NCBI GenBank assembly: GCA_018648865.1
Contig: JABGQH010000013.1
Span: forward strand, 62,001 to 126,000
Source: Candidatus Peregrinibacteria bacterium
GTDB taxonomy: Bacteria; Patescibacteriota; Gracilibacteria; Peribacterales; Peribacteraceae
Length of the DNA stretch: 64,000 nucleotides
Direction of reading: 5' to 3'
The position numbers were made by a program, and so were the translations under genes. Shown here piece after piece: positions 18,043-26,042 of the stretch. Within the stretch, counting starts at the first letter, position 1. Each line of letters starts with the position of its first letter. Below the pieces are notes generated by a model. The model did no database searches. It was not told the origin of the DNA and was given only the letters and a program-made list of their open reading frames with translations.

Positions 18043-18825
18043 ATGCCAAACATTTTCTCTATCATTGGCGAAGCATGGAACTTTTATCAGAAACAGCCTG
18101 TATTAAATTCTGTGTTGCTATGGATGATATTGCTACCACTAGTAGTAATCTCTTTTCTTGGCATCCCCCTAGAAACAATTGCTGAATCTCTTGTAGAAAG
18201 TACTTCTACAAATGTTCAAAGAGATATTTTGCTAATGATTCTATTGGTATTTTTAAATATTGTTTTTGGGATAATTACAATATGGGGAACAGCTTGTACA
18301 TTACTAATAGGAAAGAAGCTTTTAAAGAACAGCTCAGGACGTACCCGATCCTCTTTTAAAACTCTTAGGACAGAGGCAGCCAAGTATGTACCAAGTCTAG
18401 TGTTAACAGGAATTTTAAGAGGTTGTTTAATATTATTATGGTCACTACTTTTAGTAATCCCAGGAATCATATACGGCATAAGGACTTCTTTCTACAGCGT
18501 AACTTTGGTATGTGAAGGCAAGAAGTACCGCAACTCACTTAGTGCAAGTACAAAGGTAGTAAAAGGTAATACCTTCTCTATCTTTTTGTACCTTGTAGGA
18601 ATCAGCTTAGTTATCTTTATACCTATAAACATAATTACAGGCTCTATTAGAGCTATAATTGAACATTTTGATGATAGATTGATCCCTGCATTTAGCATTT
18701 TAGAGGTAGGGGCTAACGGTGTTGCCTCAATGATAGTCGCCCTATCTACAATCATTCTTTTCTCTCACGTAAAAAAGCTATCAAAAAAACCTACTCATCA
18801 ATCAGTTTCTGCCCCATCTATTTAA
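18043..18825 (+). CDS. multi-TM membrane protein inserted in the ATPase operon
   Basis: A 260-residue protein with about six hydrophobic segments. The motif LLVIPGIIYGIRTSFYSVTLVCEGKKYRNSLSAS-type region (residues ~140-175) resembles the DUF975/YciC-like membrane family, where a pro-gly turn precedes an amphipathic helix and a KGN motif (VVKGNTFSIFLY). It lies 21 bases after subunit B and one base before subunit D, on the same strand, so it is co-transcribed with the ATPase. It is not a standard ATPase subunit; a role in assembly is only a guess. Confidence 0.7.
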   Translation: MPNIFSIIGEAWNFYQKQPVLNSVLLWMILLPLVVISFLGIPLETIAESLVESTSTNVQRDILLMILLVFLNIVFGIITIWGTACTLLIGKKLLKNSSGRTRSSFKTLRTEAAKYVPSLVLTGILRGCLILLWSLLLVIPGIIYGIRTSFYSVTLVCEGKKYRNSLSASTKVVKGNTFSIFLYLVGISLVIFIPINIITGSIRAIIEHFDDRLIPAFSILEVGANGVASMIVALSTIILFSHVKKLSKKPTHQSVSAPSI

Positions 18826-18826
18826 A

Positions 18827-19453
18827 ATGGCACTACTTAATGTAAATCCAACACGAATGGCCCTAATGGATCTAAAGAGGCGAACAAAATCTGCTCTTCG
18901 TGGTCATAAGCTTTTAAAAGACAAACAAGATGGTTTGATGCAACAGTTCCTTTCTATTATTCGAAATGCAAAAGAACTAAGATCAAAAGTAGAAAATGAA
19001 ATTGGTGAAGCATTCAAAAAATATCTAATGGCTTCTGCATGGTTATCAGACGCAGAGATTGAAAATGCTCTTAGCAGTCCACAGGCAACTAGTAACTTAA
19101 CAGTTGTAACCAAGAACGTAATGAGTGTTCGTATCCCAGAATTTACAATAAAGAGAGAGGGCAATATAAAGACATATGGTTACCAAGGAACTAACGCATT
19201 ACTAGATGAAGCAATAGGTGCTTTCGATACCCTATTTGAAACACTTGTAACACTCGCTCAAATAGAAAAACAAGCAGAGAACATGGCAATAGAGCTAGAG
19301 ACAACTCGCAGACGTGTTAACGCTTTAGAGCACAGAATGATCCCTGATCTAGAAGAAACAGTTAAATACATTCAGCTCAAACTAGACGAGGCAGAGCGCT
19401 CTGCAATCATTGGAACAATGAAGGTGAAAGCTAGTCTAGAAGAAAAGGAGTAA
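18827..19453 (+). CDS. ntpD: V/A-type ATP synthase subunit D
   Basis: Central rotor shaft, 208 residues, two long antiparallel helices. It starts with the conserved LNVNPTRMALMDLKRRTKSALRGHKLLKDK (the family's NPTr..L..l...l..A..G..LLk.K), and the C-terminal helix contains TTRRRVNALEHRMIPDLEETVKYI, the typical tRRRVNALE motif. It is complete and ends the ATPase operon. Confidence 0.95.
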   Translation: MALLNVNPTRMALMDLKRRTKSALRGHKLLKDKQDGLMQQFLSIIRNAKELRSKVENEIGEAFKKYLMASAWLSDAEIENALSSPQATSNLTVVTKNVMSVRIPEFTIKREGNIKTYGYQGTNALLDEAIGAFDTLFETLVTLAQIEKQAENMAIELETTRRRVNALEHRMIPDLEETVKYIQLKLDEAERSAIIGTMKVKASLEEKE

Positions 19454-19505
19454 TACCCTGAATCAGATGTGAATATGGTAAGCTAACTTACCTACTTTTA
19501 AACGT

Positions 19506-20336
19506 ATGATTAAATCTCCTTTTTCATTCTTCTGCCGCAACGGAGAAGTCCTTCCAATGGAAGAGGCAACAGTATCTATAAATAATATTGAGTATTCATA
19601 TGGGTTTGGAGTGTACGAAACATTTAGAGTTGTAAAAGGGGTGCCACTTTTTAAAAAAGAACATATAGAAAGATTATTTATATCTGCTTCTACGATTGAT
19701 TTAGAACATGGGTTTGATGAGGATAATTTGAGTAAATGGATAGAGGCCCTGTTACAAAAGATTGATAACGAGACATACAACATAAAGATACTTCTAATTG
19801 GCGCAAAAACGCCCCAAGACGCGTCTTTATTCGTTTTTCCGCTAAATCCCCTATTCGTAGATAAAAAACTCTATAAACAGGGCATAGAAACAATAACTGT
19901 AGAGTTTGAAAGACCAGCCCCAACAGCAAAAACATTAAACATGCTCCCAAGCTACTTGGCACAAAAAAAGGCAATGAGGGCGAATGTGTTCGAGGCGCTA
20001 TCTGTTCACCCAGATGGATGTGTGTATGAAGGAACCAAGTCTAACTTTTTTGTTGTAAAGGATGGAACAATTATTACCCCACCAAGTGATCAAGTGTTAG
20101 AGGGGGTGACTAAACTTAATGTGCTAAAGATCGCAGCGCAGAGCGGCATAACCGTAATAGAAGAGCCAATTAAATTAGATGAATTAAGCAATTATGATGG
20201 AGCATTTTTAACAAGCTCCAGCATGAAGATACTTCCTATAAGTAAAATAAACGATCTAGAATTTTCTAAAATCCCAGAGGTAGTTAAAAAGCTAATCAGT
20301 AAATATAAAGAATTCATAGAAACCTATACTTCTTAA
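19506..20336 (+). CDS. class IV PLP aminotransferase (BCAT / D-amino acid / aminodeoxychorismate lyase family)
   Basis: A 276-residue fold-type IV PLP enzyme. Motifs: the N-terminal FFCRNGEVLPMEEATVSI..YGFGVYETFRV, the likely Schiff-base lysine in TAKTLNMLPSYLAQKKA (about residue 140), and PDGCVYEGTKSNFFVVKDG with the E-G-T-x-S-N phosphate/cofactor loop, then LEGVTKLNVL. These establish the fold but do not separate branched-chain aminotransferase from aminodeoxychorismate lyase. No biosynthetic neighbours help. It follows the ATPase operon by about 50 bases and converges on rplT. Confidence 0.85.
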   Translation: MIKSPFSFFCRNGEVLPMEEATVSINNIEYSYGFGVYETFRVVKGVPLFKKEHIERLFISASTIDLEHGFDEDNLSKWIEALLQKIDNETYNIKILLIGAKTPQDASLFVFPLNPLFVDKKLYKQGIETITVEFERPAPTAKTLNMLPSYLAQKKAMRANVFEALSVHPDGCVYEGTKSNFFVVKDGTIITPPSDQVLEGVTKLNVLKIAAQSGITVIEEPIKLDELSNYDGAFLTSSSMKILPISKINDLEFSKIPEVVKKLISKYKEFIETYTS

Positions 20337-20342
20337 AATTAA

Positions 20343-20684
20343 TTACTTAACAATATTAACAATGTGCTCAAATACCTTTGGCTCATGAATAGATAATTCA
20401 CTTAAGGTTTTGCGATTTAGAGCAATATTTTTATCTGTAACACCCTTTATAAATCTAGAATAATTAATTCCAAGTGGTTTAACAGCTGCACTGATCCTAG
20501 TAATCCATAGTCTTCTGAATACACGCTTCTTTTTTCTACGATCAATATAAGCATGCTGACCTGCTTTCATTACAGCTTCGTTTGCTTTTTTAAATGTTGA
20601 GTGACGCATTCCACGATACCCTTTGGCTAGAGCTCGTATCTTTTTATGACGCCTATGACGGACTGTTCCAGTTGAGACTCGCAT
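20343..20684 (-). CDS. rplT: 50S ribosomal protein L20
   Basis: 113 residues, basic. Starts MRVSTGTVRHRRHKKIRALAKGYRGMRHSTFKKA, with RDRRKKKRVFR-like (YIDRRKKKRVFRRLWITRI) and GINYSRFIKG motifs, all standard for L20. It follows rpmI by five bases. In many bacteria L20 represses its own operon by binding the leader; here the leader belongs to rpmI because infC is separated. Confidence 0.96.
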   Translation of the reverse strand: MRVSTGTVRHRRHKKIRALAKGYRGMRHSTFKKANEAVMKAGQHAYIDRRKKKRVFRRLWITRISAAVKPLGINYSRFIKGVTDKNIALNRKTLSELSIHEPKVFEHIVNIVK

Positions 20685-20690
20685 GGCTTT

Positions 20691-20885
20691 TTATGTGTAA
20701 GGCAAAAGTGGTTTAAGTGACTTTTGGTCAGACTTGCTACCAACAAGAGTCCTATTTAGGTTCTTTTGACGCTTGCTCTTTTGTAAGAGCAAATGGTTAC
20801 GAGAGTTCCTTTTAAGGGTTAATTTGCCCCCTCCGGTCCTTTTTACTCTCTTTTTTGCGCCGCTATGTGACTTCATCTTTGGCAT
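20691..20885 (-). CDS. rpmI: 50S ribosomal protein L35
   Basis: 64 residues: MPKMKSHSGAKKRVKRTGGGKLTLKR then SRNHLLLQKSKRQKNLNR, the typical L35 pattern. It forms an operon with rplT and has its own promoter just upstream. The classical infC-rpmI-rplT order is interrupted by an opposite-strand gene at 21005-22102. Confidence 0.95.
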   Translation of the reverse strand: MPKMKSHSGAKKRVKRTGGGKLTLKRNSRNHLLLQKSKRQKNLNRTLVGSKSDQKSLKPLLPYT

Positions 20886-20895
20886 AAGCTGACGA

Positions 20896-20923
20896 ATTAT
20901 AGGGACTTAAGCACGTATATCAA
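20896..20923 (-). promoter_or_regulatory. promoter of rpmI-rplT
   Basis: On the minus strand: TTGATA (20923-20918), 16-base spacer, TATAAT (20901-20896), with the rpmI ATG 10 bases beyond the -10 box. This is one of the best promoters in the window. Confidence 0.75.
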
Positions 20924-21004
20924 ATGAAAAAGCGACTTTTAATGAAGTATTATTAATCCTCCATATAATGGACATAAACCAATATAATATTATTATATAC
21001 GACT

Positions 21005-22102
21005 ATGGATACAGAAAAATTAGAACTGGCCAGAACTTTTTTAGATAATGTTCGTCTTACTCAAAAAGAATCTGGAAAATTAGCAAGAGGTCGGAACCGC
21101 TTAAGTTCTGAAACATCAGATGCTATGAATATACAATTAGATAGCATTAGTAAGCTTATAGATATTCTAGAATTGCCAAATGATACAGCCAAAAAGCTCT
21201 GTGAAAGATTTGAAGAAATATGTAGAAGAAGAAGAATGAAAATGATTGATGAAATTAGAAGAGAAATATATGAACTATTAATATTTGAGCTTTCAATTAA
21301 TACTCAAGAACTAGAAATGGAACCTGATCAGTTAGTAAGTGTGACGTTATTATCAGAAGTACCAGCAGGATTTATTTTACAAGAAAAAGAGTTTGAATGG
21401 TTCAAGGGTAATCTAGGGATAGTAAAAAGGGCTGCTGAAAAATATTCTAATCCTAGAGAGTTTTTAAGAACTGTGAAGGAGACCGTGGAAGAGATTTTAG
21501 AAGAAGAAGAATTTAAAGATTTTTGGGAAACCCCATGGATGGTGCTACATGCTGCTGTACATAATCCTACTGATCCTCGTAGGCTTTTAAGAAAAGTAAT
21601 AAAGACTGTGGAAGGATTTTTAGAAAAAGAAAAGTTTAAATGTTTTAGGAAAAATAAATGGGTAATACGACATGCTGCATTAAAGTATTCTAAGCCTGAA
21701 AAGTTTTTGAGCACTGTAAAAAGAACTGTTAAAAAAATCCTAAGAGAGAAAGAATTTGCAGGTTTTAAAAAAACTTCATGGATAGTGCTACATGCTGCTG
21801 TACATTATCCTGATGATCCTCGTAGGTTTTTAAGAACTGTAAAGGAGACCGTGGAAGAGATTTTAGAAGAAGAAGAATTTAAATGTTTTAGTAAAAATAA
21901 ATGGGTAATACAACATGCTGCCGTGAAGCATTCTAAGCCTAAAAAGTTTTTAAGAACTGTAAAGGAGACCGTGGAAGAGATTTTAGAAGATAAAGAATTC
22001 GAAAGATTTAAAAATTCTCTAGGAATAGTCCTAAAGGCTGTTGTATGGCATTCATCTGATCCAAAAGATTTTTTAAGGAGTCAGCCTACCTCTTCGCTCT
22101 AA
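21005..22102 (+). CDS. protein with six tandem 40/41-residue helical repeats, unknown
   Basis: 365 residues. The first ~125 are helical and charged; from about residue 128 there are six tandem repeats of 40-41 residues with the pattern EF..F....WV..HAA.....P..FLRTVKETVEEIL. Repeats alternate between a YSxP type (40) and a P.DDP type (41), implying a two-repeat duplication unit. Copies of the DNA encoding FLRTVKETVEEILE are almost identical (near 21465, 21826 and 21950), so duplication is recent. It is probably an alpha-solenoid. It lies on the opposite strand between infC and rpmI and its 3' end overlaps the infC stop by 17 bases. A TATTAT/TATATA box lies 5-8 bases before the ATG. No family recognised. 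Confidence 0.75.
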   Translation: MDTEKLELARTFLDNVRLTQKESGKLARGRNRLSSETSDAMNIQLDSISKLIDILELPNDTAKKLCERFEEICRRRRMKMIDEIRREIYELLIFELSINTQELEMEPDQLVSVTLLSEVPAGFILQEKEFEWFKGNLGIVKRAAEKYSNPREFLRTVKETVEEILEEEEFKDFWETPWMVLHAAVHNPTDPRRLLRKVIKTVEGFLEKEKFKCFRKNKWVIRHAALKYSKPEKFLSTVKRTVKKILREKEFAGFKKTSWIVLHAAVHYPDDPRRFLRTVKETVEEILEEEEFKCFSKNKWVIQHAAVKHSKPKKFLRTVKETVEEILEDKEFERFKNSLGIVLKAVVWHSSDPKDFLRSQPTSSL

Positions 22103-22574
22103 ACACAACTACGAATTGATTCCCCTGCTTTTTAACCTCTTGCTCCACATCAGCAACGTCTTTTAAGGCTTCTACAACTTTATCTAGCTTCTCTTTTGCA
22201 TATTCCTTGTTGGTTAGTTCTCTACCCCTCATACGCAAAATGAATTTAACTAAATGACGCTCTTCTAAAAATCCTTTTGATCTATCTATTAGTCTTTGTA
22301 GATCATGGGTATCTGTTCTAAAACCAAAGCGGAGGGTTTTAACTTCTGTCTGCTTGGTATGTGCTCTTTGCTTCTTGGCTTGCTTTTGTAATTGATACAA
22401 ATACTGACCAAAATCCCCAATTTTAACTACTGGAGGATTAGCTTTTGGTGAAACTTCTATTAGATCCAATTCCTGTTCTTTCGCCATTTCTAGCGCTTTC
22501 TCTGTAGATAATCTATGTGTGGTTCCGTCATCTTCAACTAGGAGTACTTCGGTTACACGAATCCGTTCGTTCAT
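22086..22574 (-). CDS. infC: translation initiation factor IF-3
   Basis: IF-3 binds the 30S subunit and checks the initiator codon. From ATG 22574 the protein has 162 residues and starts MNERIRVTEVLLVEDDG, followed by ELDLIEVSPKANPPVVKIGDFGQYLYQ, FRTDTHDLQRLIDRSKGFLEE and VKFILRMRGRELTNKEYA. In most IF-3 proteins some 10-30 basic residues precede this motif; the reading frame stays open for 27 codons upstream, encoding RKRHGKKQSQSLSVKKPR just before the ATG, so the true start may be a non-AUG codon such as CTG at 22631. The promoter at 22667-22695 fits either choice. Confidence 0.93.
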   Translation of the reverse strand: MNERIRVTEVLLVEDDGTTHRLSTEKALEMAKEQELDLIEVSPKANPPVVKIGDFGQYLYQLQKQAKKQRAHTKQTEVKTLRFGFRTDTHDLQRLIDRSKGFLEERHLVKFILRMRGRELTNKEYAKEKLDKVVEALKDVADVEQEVKKQGNQFVVVFRAKR

Positions 22575-22666
22575 ACGTGGTTTTTTAACAGAGAGTGACT
22601 GACTTTGCTTCTTACCGTGTCGTTTGCGCAGAGGAAAAAGGGGAAATAATAATTAGAACAGCTCCA

Positions 22667-22695
22667 AATCTAGTTTCATTATCCATATTCGTCAA
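22667..22695 (-). promoter_or_regulatory. putative infC promoter
   Basis: Minus strand TTGACG (22695-22690), 17-base spacer, TAGATT (22672-22667). Transcription would start near 22660, leaving about 86 bases before ATG 22574 or about 29 before CTG 22631. Confidence 0.5.
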
Positions 22696-22723
22696 GGATA
22701 TAGCTAAAGATGACTAGATAAAT

Positions 22724-23581
22724 TTAATGCGCTGTATACAAAAATAATTGTACAGATACGTTTCTCCATTTAGGCGCTCCTCCTTTTTTTAGATTAATTG
22801 AATCCATAATAAGCATAGGAAAAGGCCATAGATTATGATCGTCTATTAGCTGACCAAAGTCCCCTTCAAACAAAATTCTAACTTCCCTAAGTAGTGATGA
22901 CTGCATAGTCATTCTAAATAAACTTACAAAATCAGAGGAAGAAAACGACCTAAGTAATTGCTCTTCATGAGACCTAGAATCTAGTGCATAACGAAGCAAA
23001 TCTGTAGAAAAGAACTGCTCTAAGGCAATAATCCCAGTTGGATTTTCTTCTTCTGTTTTATGTATAAGCATCTCTCTTTCCTCTGGAGAAAGTGCATCCC
23101 CCACAGTTAGTAGCCCTGCGATTCTTGTAAATGAAAGGAATTTTCTTAAGCCCTCTTCGTGTACATCAAAAGAAAAATGAATTGGATATGCGTCTTCTAT
23201 CGGATCACCAATATCTATTTTGGATGCATTCTTTAAAATGTTTTTTGATTTCAGTCCCTCCTGCAAAACATCAAAAATAGAAATCAATCTGTCAAAATCT
23301 GGTTCTTTTGGAAGGATCAGAACATCAACCTGTTCTTTTTGAGAGCCGATCTTTAGCACAGAATTAAGTTCTGCCATTTCGATCTGCTGCGTGATTGTAT
23401 TTAAACGACGTTCTAAAACAGGAAGCTCAGCAACTAAAGGTAGCGAAACCTGCGATGCATTTGCTATGGCTCTAACCTGCTTAGACATAATCTGAGCAGA
23501 AATAATTAGTAGGGTTAGCGCAATAATATGTAATCCAATCACACGAACTTTTGGCCTATTTATAATGGAAAGAATCTTCAT
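22724..23581 (-). CDS. single-pass membrane protein, PilO-like by layout
   Basis: 285 residues with an N-terminal cytoplasmic stub, one transmembrane helix (about residues 15-33, VIGLHIIALTLLIISAQIM), a coiled-coil stretch, and a soluble periplasmic-type domain. Its start overlaps the stop of the upstream gene by four bases (ATGA), so translation is coupled. A short N-anchor plus coiled coil plus ferredoxin-like domain, next to a similar protein, recalls the PilN/PilO pair of type IV pilus machines, but I see no diagnostic motif and no other pilus genes in the window. Confidence 0.55.
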   Translation of the reverse strand: MKILSIINRPKVRVIGLHIIALTLLIISAQIMSKQVRAIANASQVSLPLVAELPVLERRLNTITQQIEMAELNSVLKIGSQKEQVDVLILPKEPDFDRLISIFDVLQEGLKSKNILKNASKIDIGDPIEDAYPIHFSFDVHEEGLRKFLSFTRIAGLLTVGDALSPEEREMLIHKTEEENPTGIIALEQFFSTDLLRYALDSRSHEEQLLRSFSSSDFVSLFRMTMQSSLLREVRILFEGDFGQLIDDHNLWPFPMLIMDSINLKKGGAPKWRNVSVQLFLYTAH

Positions 23582-24174
23582 TTAAGAGATATTTGTATAT
23601 CGAATGGAGTTATAAATCCTCCTACGGAATCCTCTATTCTAGAAAAAGATGGAGACTTAAGTGATTCTACAAATGGTTGAGAACGTAACTCCTCTACAAG
23701 CTGAGCAAGTATTGTCATACTTCTTGGGCCTGCATTTTTTACATTCCCATTCAGTTTTAACTGTCCATCCACAGGGAAATATTTAATATTATCTATAAAT
23801 ACAACTTGATCCCCATCTTTGTTATGTAGTGACCTAGAAACTTGAGAAACTGTAGAAAGAAGTGACTGGAAAGGATAATGACTTTGTTTCCAATCAGATA
23901 ATTTTCTGTAATCAGTACCCTGCATAGACAGCACGAGATTCGAACGCATTTCTTGTTTGTGTTTAACCTGCTCTAGTAAAGCTTCATGATATGTTTTTAG
24001 TTCATGTGCGTTATGTTTACTACCAGAGATATCTACCATTAAAAGTGCAGGCAAAAATACTGACTGACTAAGAAAAAGTAAACAAGTTAAAGTAAGTGTG
24101 AACAGTACTAGCGGCACCGAAGTGCGCTGCAAAATCTGAAACGGAGTAGATGATTTTTGTGAAGCTAAAGACAT
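23578..24174 (-). CDS. single-pass membrane protein, PilN-like by layout
   Basis: 198 residues from ATG 24174 (MSLASQKSSTPFQILQ), with one transmembrane helix (about residues 18-42) and an extracytoplasmic domain ending in QLVEELRSQPFVESL...FDIQISL, reminiscent of the PilN fimbrial-assembly domain. An upstream ATG at 24189 directly follows a TATAAT box (so it would lie within the promoter and is unlikely to be transcribed with a leader); the later start is preferred. Its stop overlaps the next gene. The function is inferred only. Confidence 0.55.
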   Translation of the reverse strand: MSLASQKSSTPFQILQRTSVPLVLFTLTLTCLLFLSQSVFLPALLMVDISGSKHNAHELKTYHEALLEQVKHKQEMRSNLVLSMQGTDYRKLSDWKQSHYPFQSLLSTVSQVSRSLHNKDGDQVVFIDNIKYFPVDGQLKLNGNVKNAGPRSMTILAQLVEELRSQPFVESLKSPSFSRIEDSVGGFITPFDIQISLK

Positions 24175-24332
24175 GTTTGTTTTCCCCATATTATAGCGCA
24201 AAAACCGTATTTTTTCCATCTAAGGAATTTGCTAAACTACAAAAAATATTTTACAAATATCATTTACTCAATAATTCCGTTCTAATTAAAAGAATGATAG
24301 GCTTCTGCTAGCAATCTATTCCTCCCTTTGCC

Positions 24333-25410
24333 TTGGAAGAGCTAATCCAAAAATTACAGGATCTAATATCCGCTCTAAACACGGGAAAGGACTCTCTTTG
24401 AGGCAAAAGAAATACCAAAAAAGATTAAAGAACTAGAGGAGCAAACAAGCGCCCCAGACCTTTGGGACGACCAGCAAGCAGCCAATACTCTATTTGCTTC
24501 ATTAAAAGCGCTCAAAAGGCAATGGGACCCCATTATTGAACTACTAAAAAATGCTACAGATCTACTAGAACTAACATCTGCATCTTCTGAGGCGGATCTA
24601 CCAGATTTGAGTGGAGAGTTTGAACAATTGGAACAGCAATGGGATAAGGAAGAAATCCAACTATATTTAAGTGGAGAGTTCGATACAAATAACTGCTATC
24701 TAACAATTTCTGCAGGTGCAGGTGGCACAGAAGCGCAAGATTGGGCAGAGATGCTAGCCAGAATGTATTTAAGATTCTGTGAACGACAAGGTTGGAAAAC
24801 ATCAATCGTTGATCAAACCCATGGGCAAGAGGCAGGGGTAAAATCTGTAACCATTCATATAGACGGTTCTATGGCCTACGGACATTTAAGATGCGAAAGA
24901 GGCACCCATCGTTTAGTTAGGCTCTCCCCTTTTAATGCAAAGAACTTACGCCAAACTAGTTTTGCTCTAGTAGAAGTAATACCAGAAATAATAGAGACAG
25001 CAGAAATAGAGATTGATACAAAAGATTTAAGAATAGATACATTTAGAAGTAGTGGTGCAGGGGGGCAACACGTAAACAAGACAGATTCCGCTGTACGTTT
25101 AACACATGAACCAAGTGGAATAGTTGTTAGTTGCCAAAGTGAAAGGAGCCAACAACAAAACAAGATCCAATCCATGAACATGTTGCGAGCCAAGTTACTA
25201 GAGAAAAAGAGGAAGGAAGAACAGAAGCAAAAAGATGGATTAAAAGGTTCTGTAAAAAGTGCAGACTTTGGTCAACAGATTAGAAACTACGTATTGCATC
25301 CATACCAAATGGTAAAAGATGTAAGGACAGAAGTAGAAACCAGTAATACACAAGCTGTGCTAGACGGAGACTTAATGCAATTTATAGAAGCAGAGCTACG
25401 TAGAGTTTAG
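24333..25410 (+). CDS. prfB: peptide chain release factor 2, +1 programmed frameshift
   Basis: RF2 reads UGA and UAA stops and triggers peptide release. The gene is in two frames. Frame 0 starts at TTG 24333 (MEELIQKLQDLISALNTGKD) and ends at CTT-TGA (24396-24401); the +1 frame continues from GAG 24400 as EAKEIPKKIKELEEQ...APDLWDDQQAAN, giving ~358 residues, the normal RF2 length. The 0-frame and +1 parts align in order with Bacillus RF2. Codon recognition uses SPF (VRLSPFNAK) and catalysis GGQ (SSGAGGQHVNKTDSAVRLTH). A Shine-Dalgarno-like GGAAAGGA lies four bases before CTT. The TTG start is the least certain element. Confidence 0.93.
24383..24401 (+). promoter_or_regulatory. RF2 autoregulatory frameshift site
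   Basis: GGGAAAGGA, then CTCT, then CTT TGA. The in-frame UGA causes stalling when RF2 is scarce; the ribosome slips +1 on CUUU, helped by pairing of the purine stretch with the anti-Shine-Dalgarno. Spacing (4 bases) is close to that of E. coli (3). Confidence 0.9.
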
Positions 25411-25414
25411 ACAA

Positions 25415-25447
25415 CAAAAAAAGCGCCCAACTAGTGAGCGCTTTTTG
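25415..25447. terminator. bidirectional terminator between prfB and histone gene
   Basis: AAAAAAAGCGC (5' arm) and GCGCTTTTTG (3' arm) around CCAACTAGTGA. A-run on one side and T-run on the other allow use in both directions, matching the convergent genes. Confidence 0.75.
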
Positions 25448-25466
25448 TTTGTTCAGTAAATGAAGA

Positions 25467-25637
25467 CTAAAGGTCTTCTGCACGAACAGTTTTGCGACCG
25501 TTTGCTTTTGCACGCTTAACTGCTTTTTCTACGGCACCCTCTAGCATTGCGCTTACTGCGTCTGCTAGGTCACCAGAAGACATCATGTCGTGCTTCTTAA
25601 CGAGGTCCTTAAGCTTGGAAGCTACTACGTAACTCAT
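25467..25637 (-). CDS. bacterial single-domain histone with truncated third helix
   Basis: 56 residues from ATG 25637 (MSYVVASKLKDLVKKHD). The order is helix 1 (VASKLKDLVKKHD), loop MMSSGD, long helix 2 (LADAVSAMLEGAVEKAVKRA), loop 2 GRKTVR and then AEDL and stop. Loop 2 plus AED is the histone-fold signature with the Arg-Asp clamp (R of GRKTV, D of AED). Bacterial histones such as Bdellovibrio Bd0055 share VxxSKxKxxIK...SGD and KANGRKTV-type segments. Almost no helix 3 follows the clamp. An ORF extending 36 codons upstream to 25745 has no histone-like content and is rejected. Likely role: DNA binding/compaction as a dimer. Confidence 0.85.
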   Translation of the reverse strand: MSYVVASKLKDLVKKHDMMSSGDLADAVSAMLEGAVEKAVKRAKANGRKTVRAEDL

Positions 25638-25671
25638 AAAGTAAAATGGGAAATTAGCTAAAAACAGACAA

Positions 25672-25701
25672 ATTCTATGGTGCAGAGGCAAAGTGACGCA
25701 A
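25672..25701 (-). promoter_or_regulatory. putative promoter of the histone gene
   Basis: Minus strand TTGCGT (25701-25696), 18-base spacer, TAGAAT (25677-25672), about 35 bases before the histone ATG at 25637. It lies inside the rejected upstream extension of the ORF, supporting the shorter protein. Confidence 0.45.
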
Positions 25702-25799
25702 GTAGTTTTACGAAAATTCTTCACAAAAACATAAATGATGTGCAATTGACCGCAGGATTCTTTCTTGTATGGCGCTTAAATGTACAATTTAAAGACCTG

Positions 25800-26041
25800 A
25801 ACAATTATTTGTTTTCTCGGCTAGCCATGTAGTGAACGAGCGAAGCGAGTTCTACTACATTTAATAGCGGAGCCATGAAGTAAGAGCTTTCTCGTTATTG
25901 TTATGTTTATTGGCCTGCCATGTAGTGAGTAAAACTGTTGTATCTATAAAAATGTACCCCTACGCTCTTCGAGCTACGGGGGCACACAGTATCTTCGGCT
26001 TCATGCTACGCCTTCGGCTTGCATTTAGCTCGAATTCAACT
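25800..26041. repeat. gene-free repeat- and hairpin-rich stretch downstream of tRNA-Ser
   Basis: GCCATGTAGTGA occurs at about 25824 and 25915; GTAGTGAACGAGCG...GTTCTACTAC forms a hairpin near 25830-25860; and CCCCTACGCTC/GAGCTACGGGG forms an interrupted stem near 25958-25982, followed by CTTCGGCTT repeats. No coding sequence is seen here. Confidence 0.5.
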
Positions 26042-26042
26042 G

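Noticed and set aside
25638-25745. Longer version of the histone
   Set aside because: The 36 extra residues include the promoter and have no histone-like pattern.
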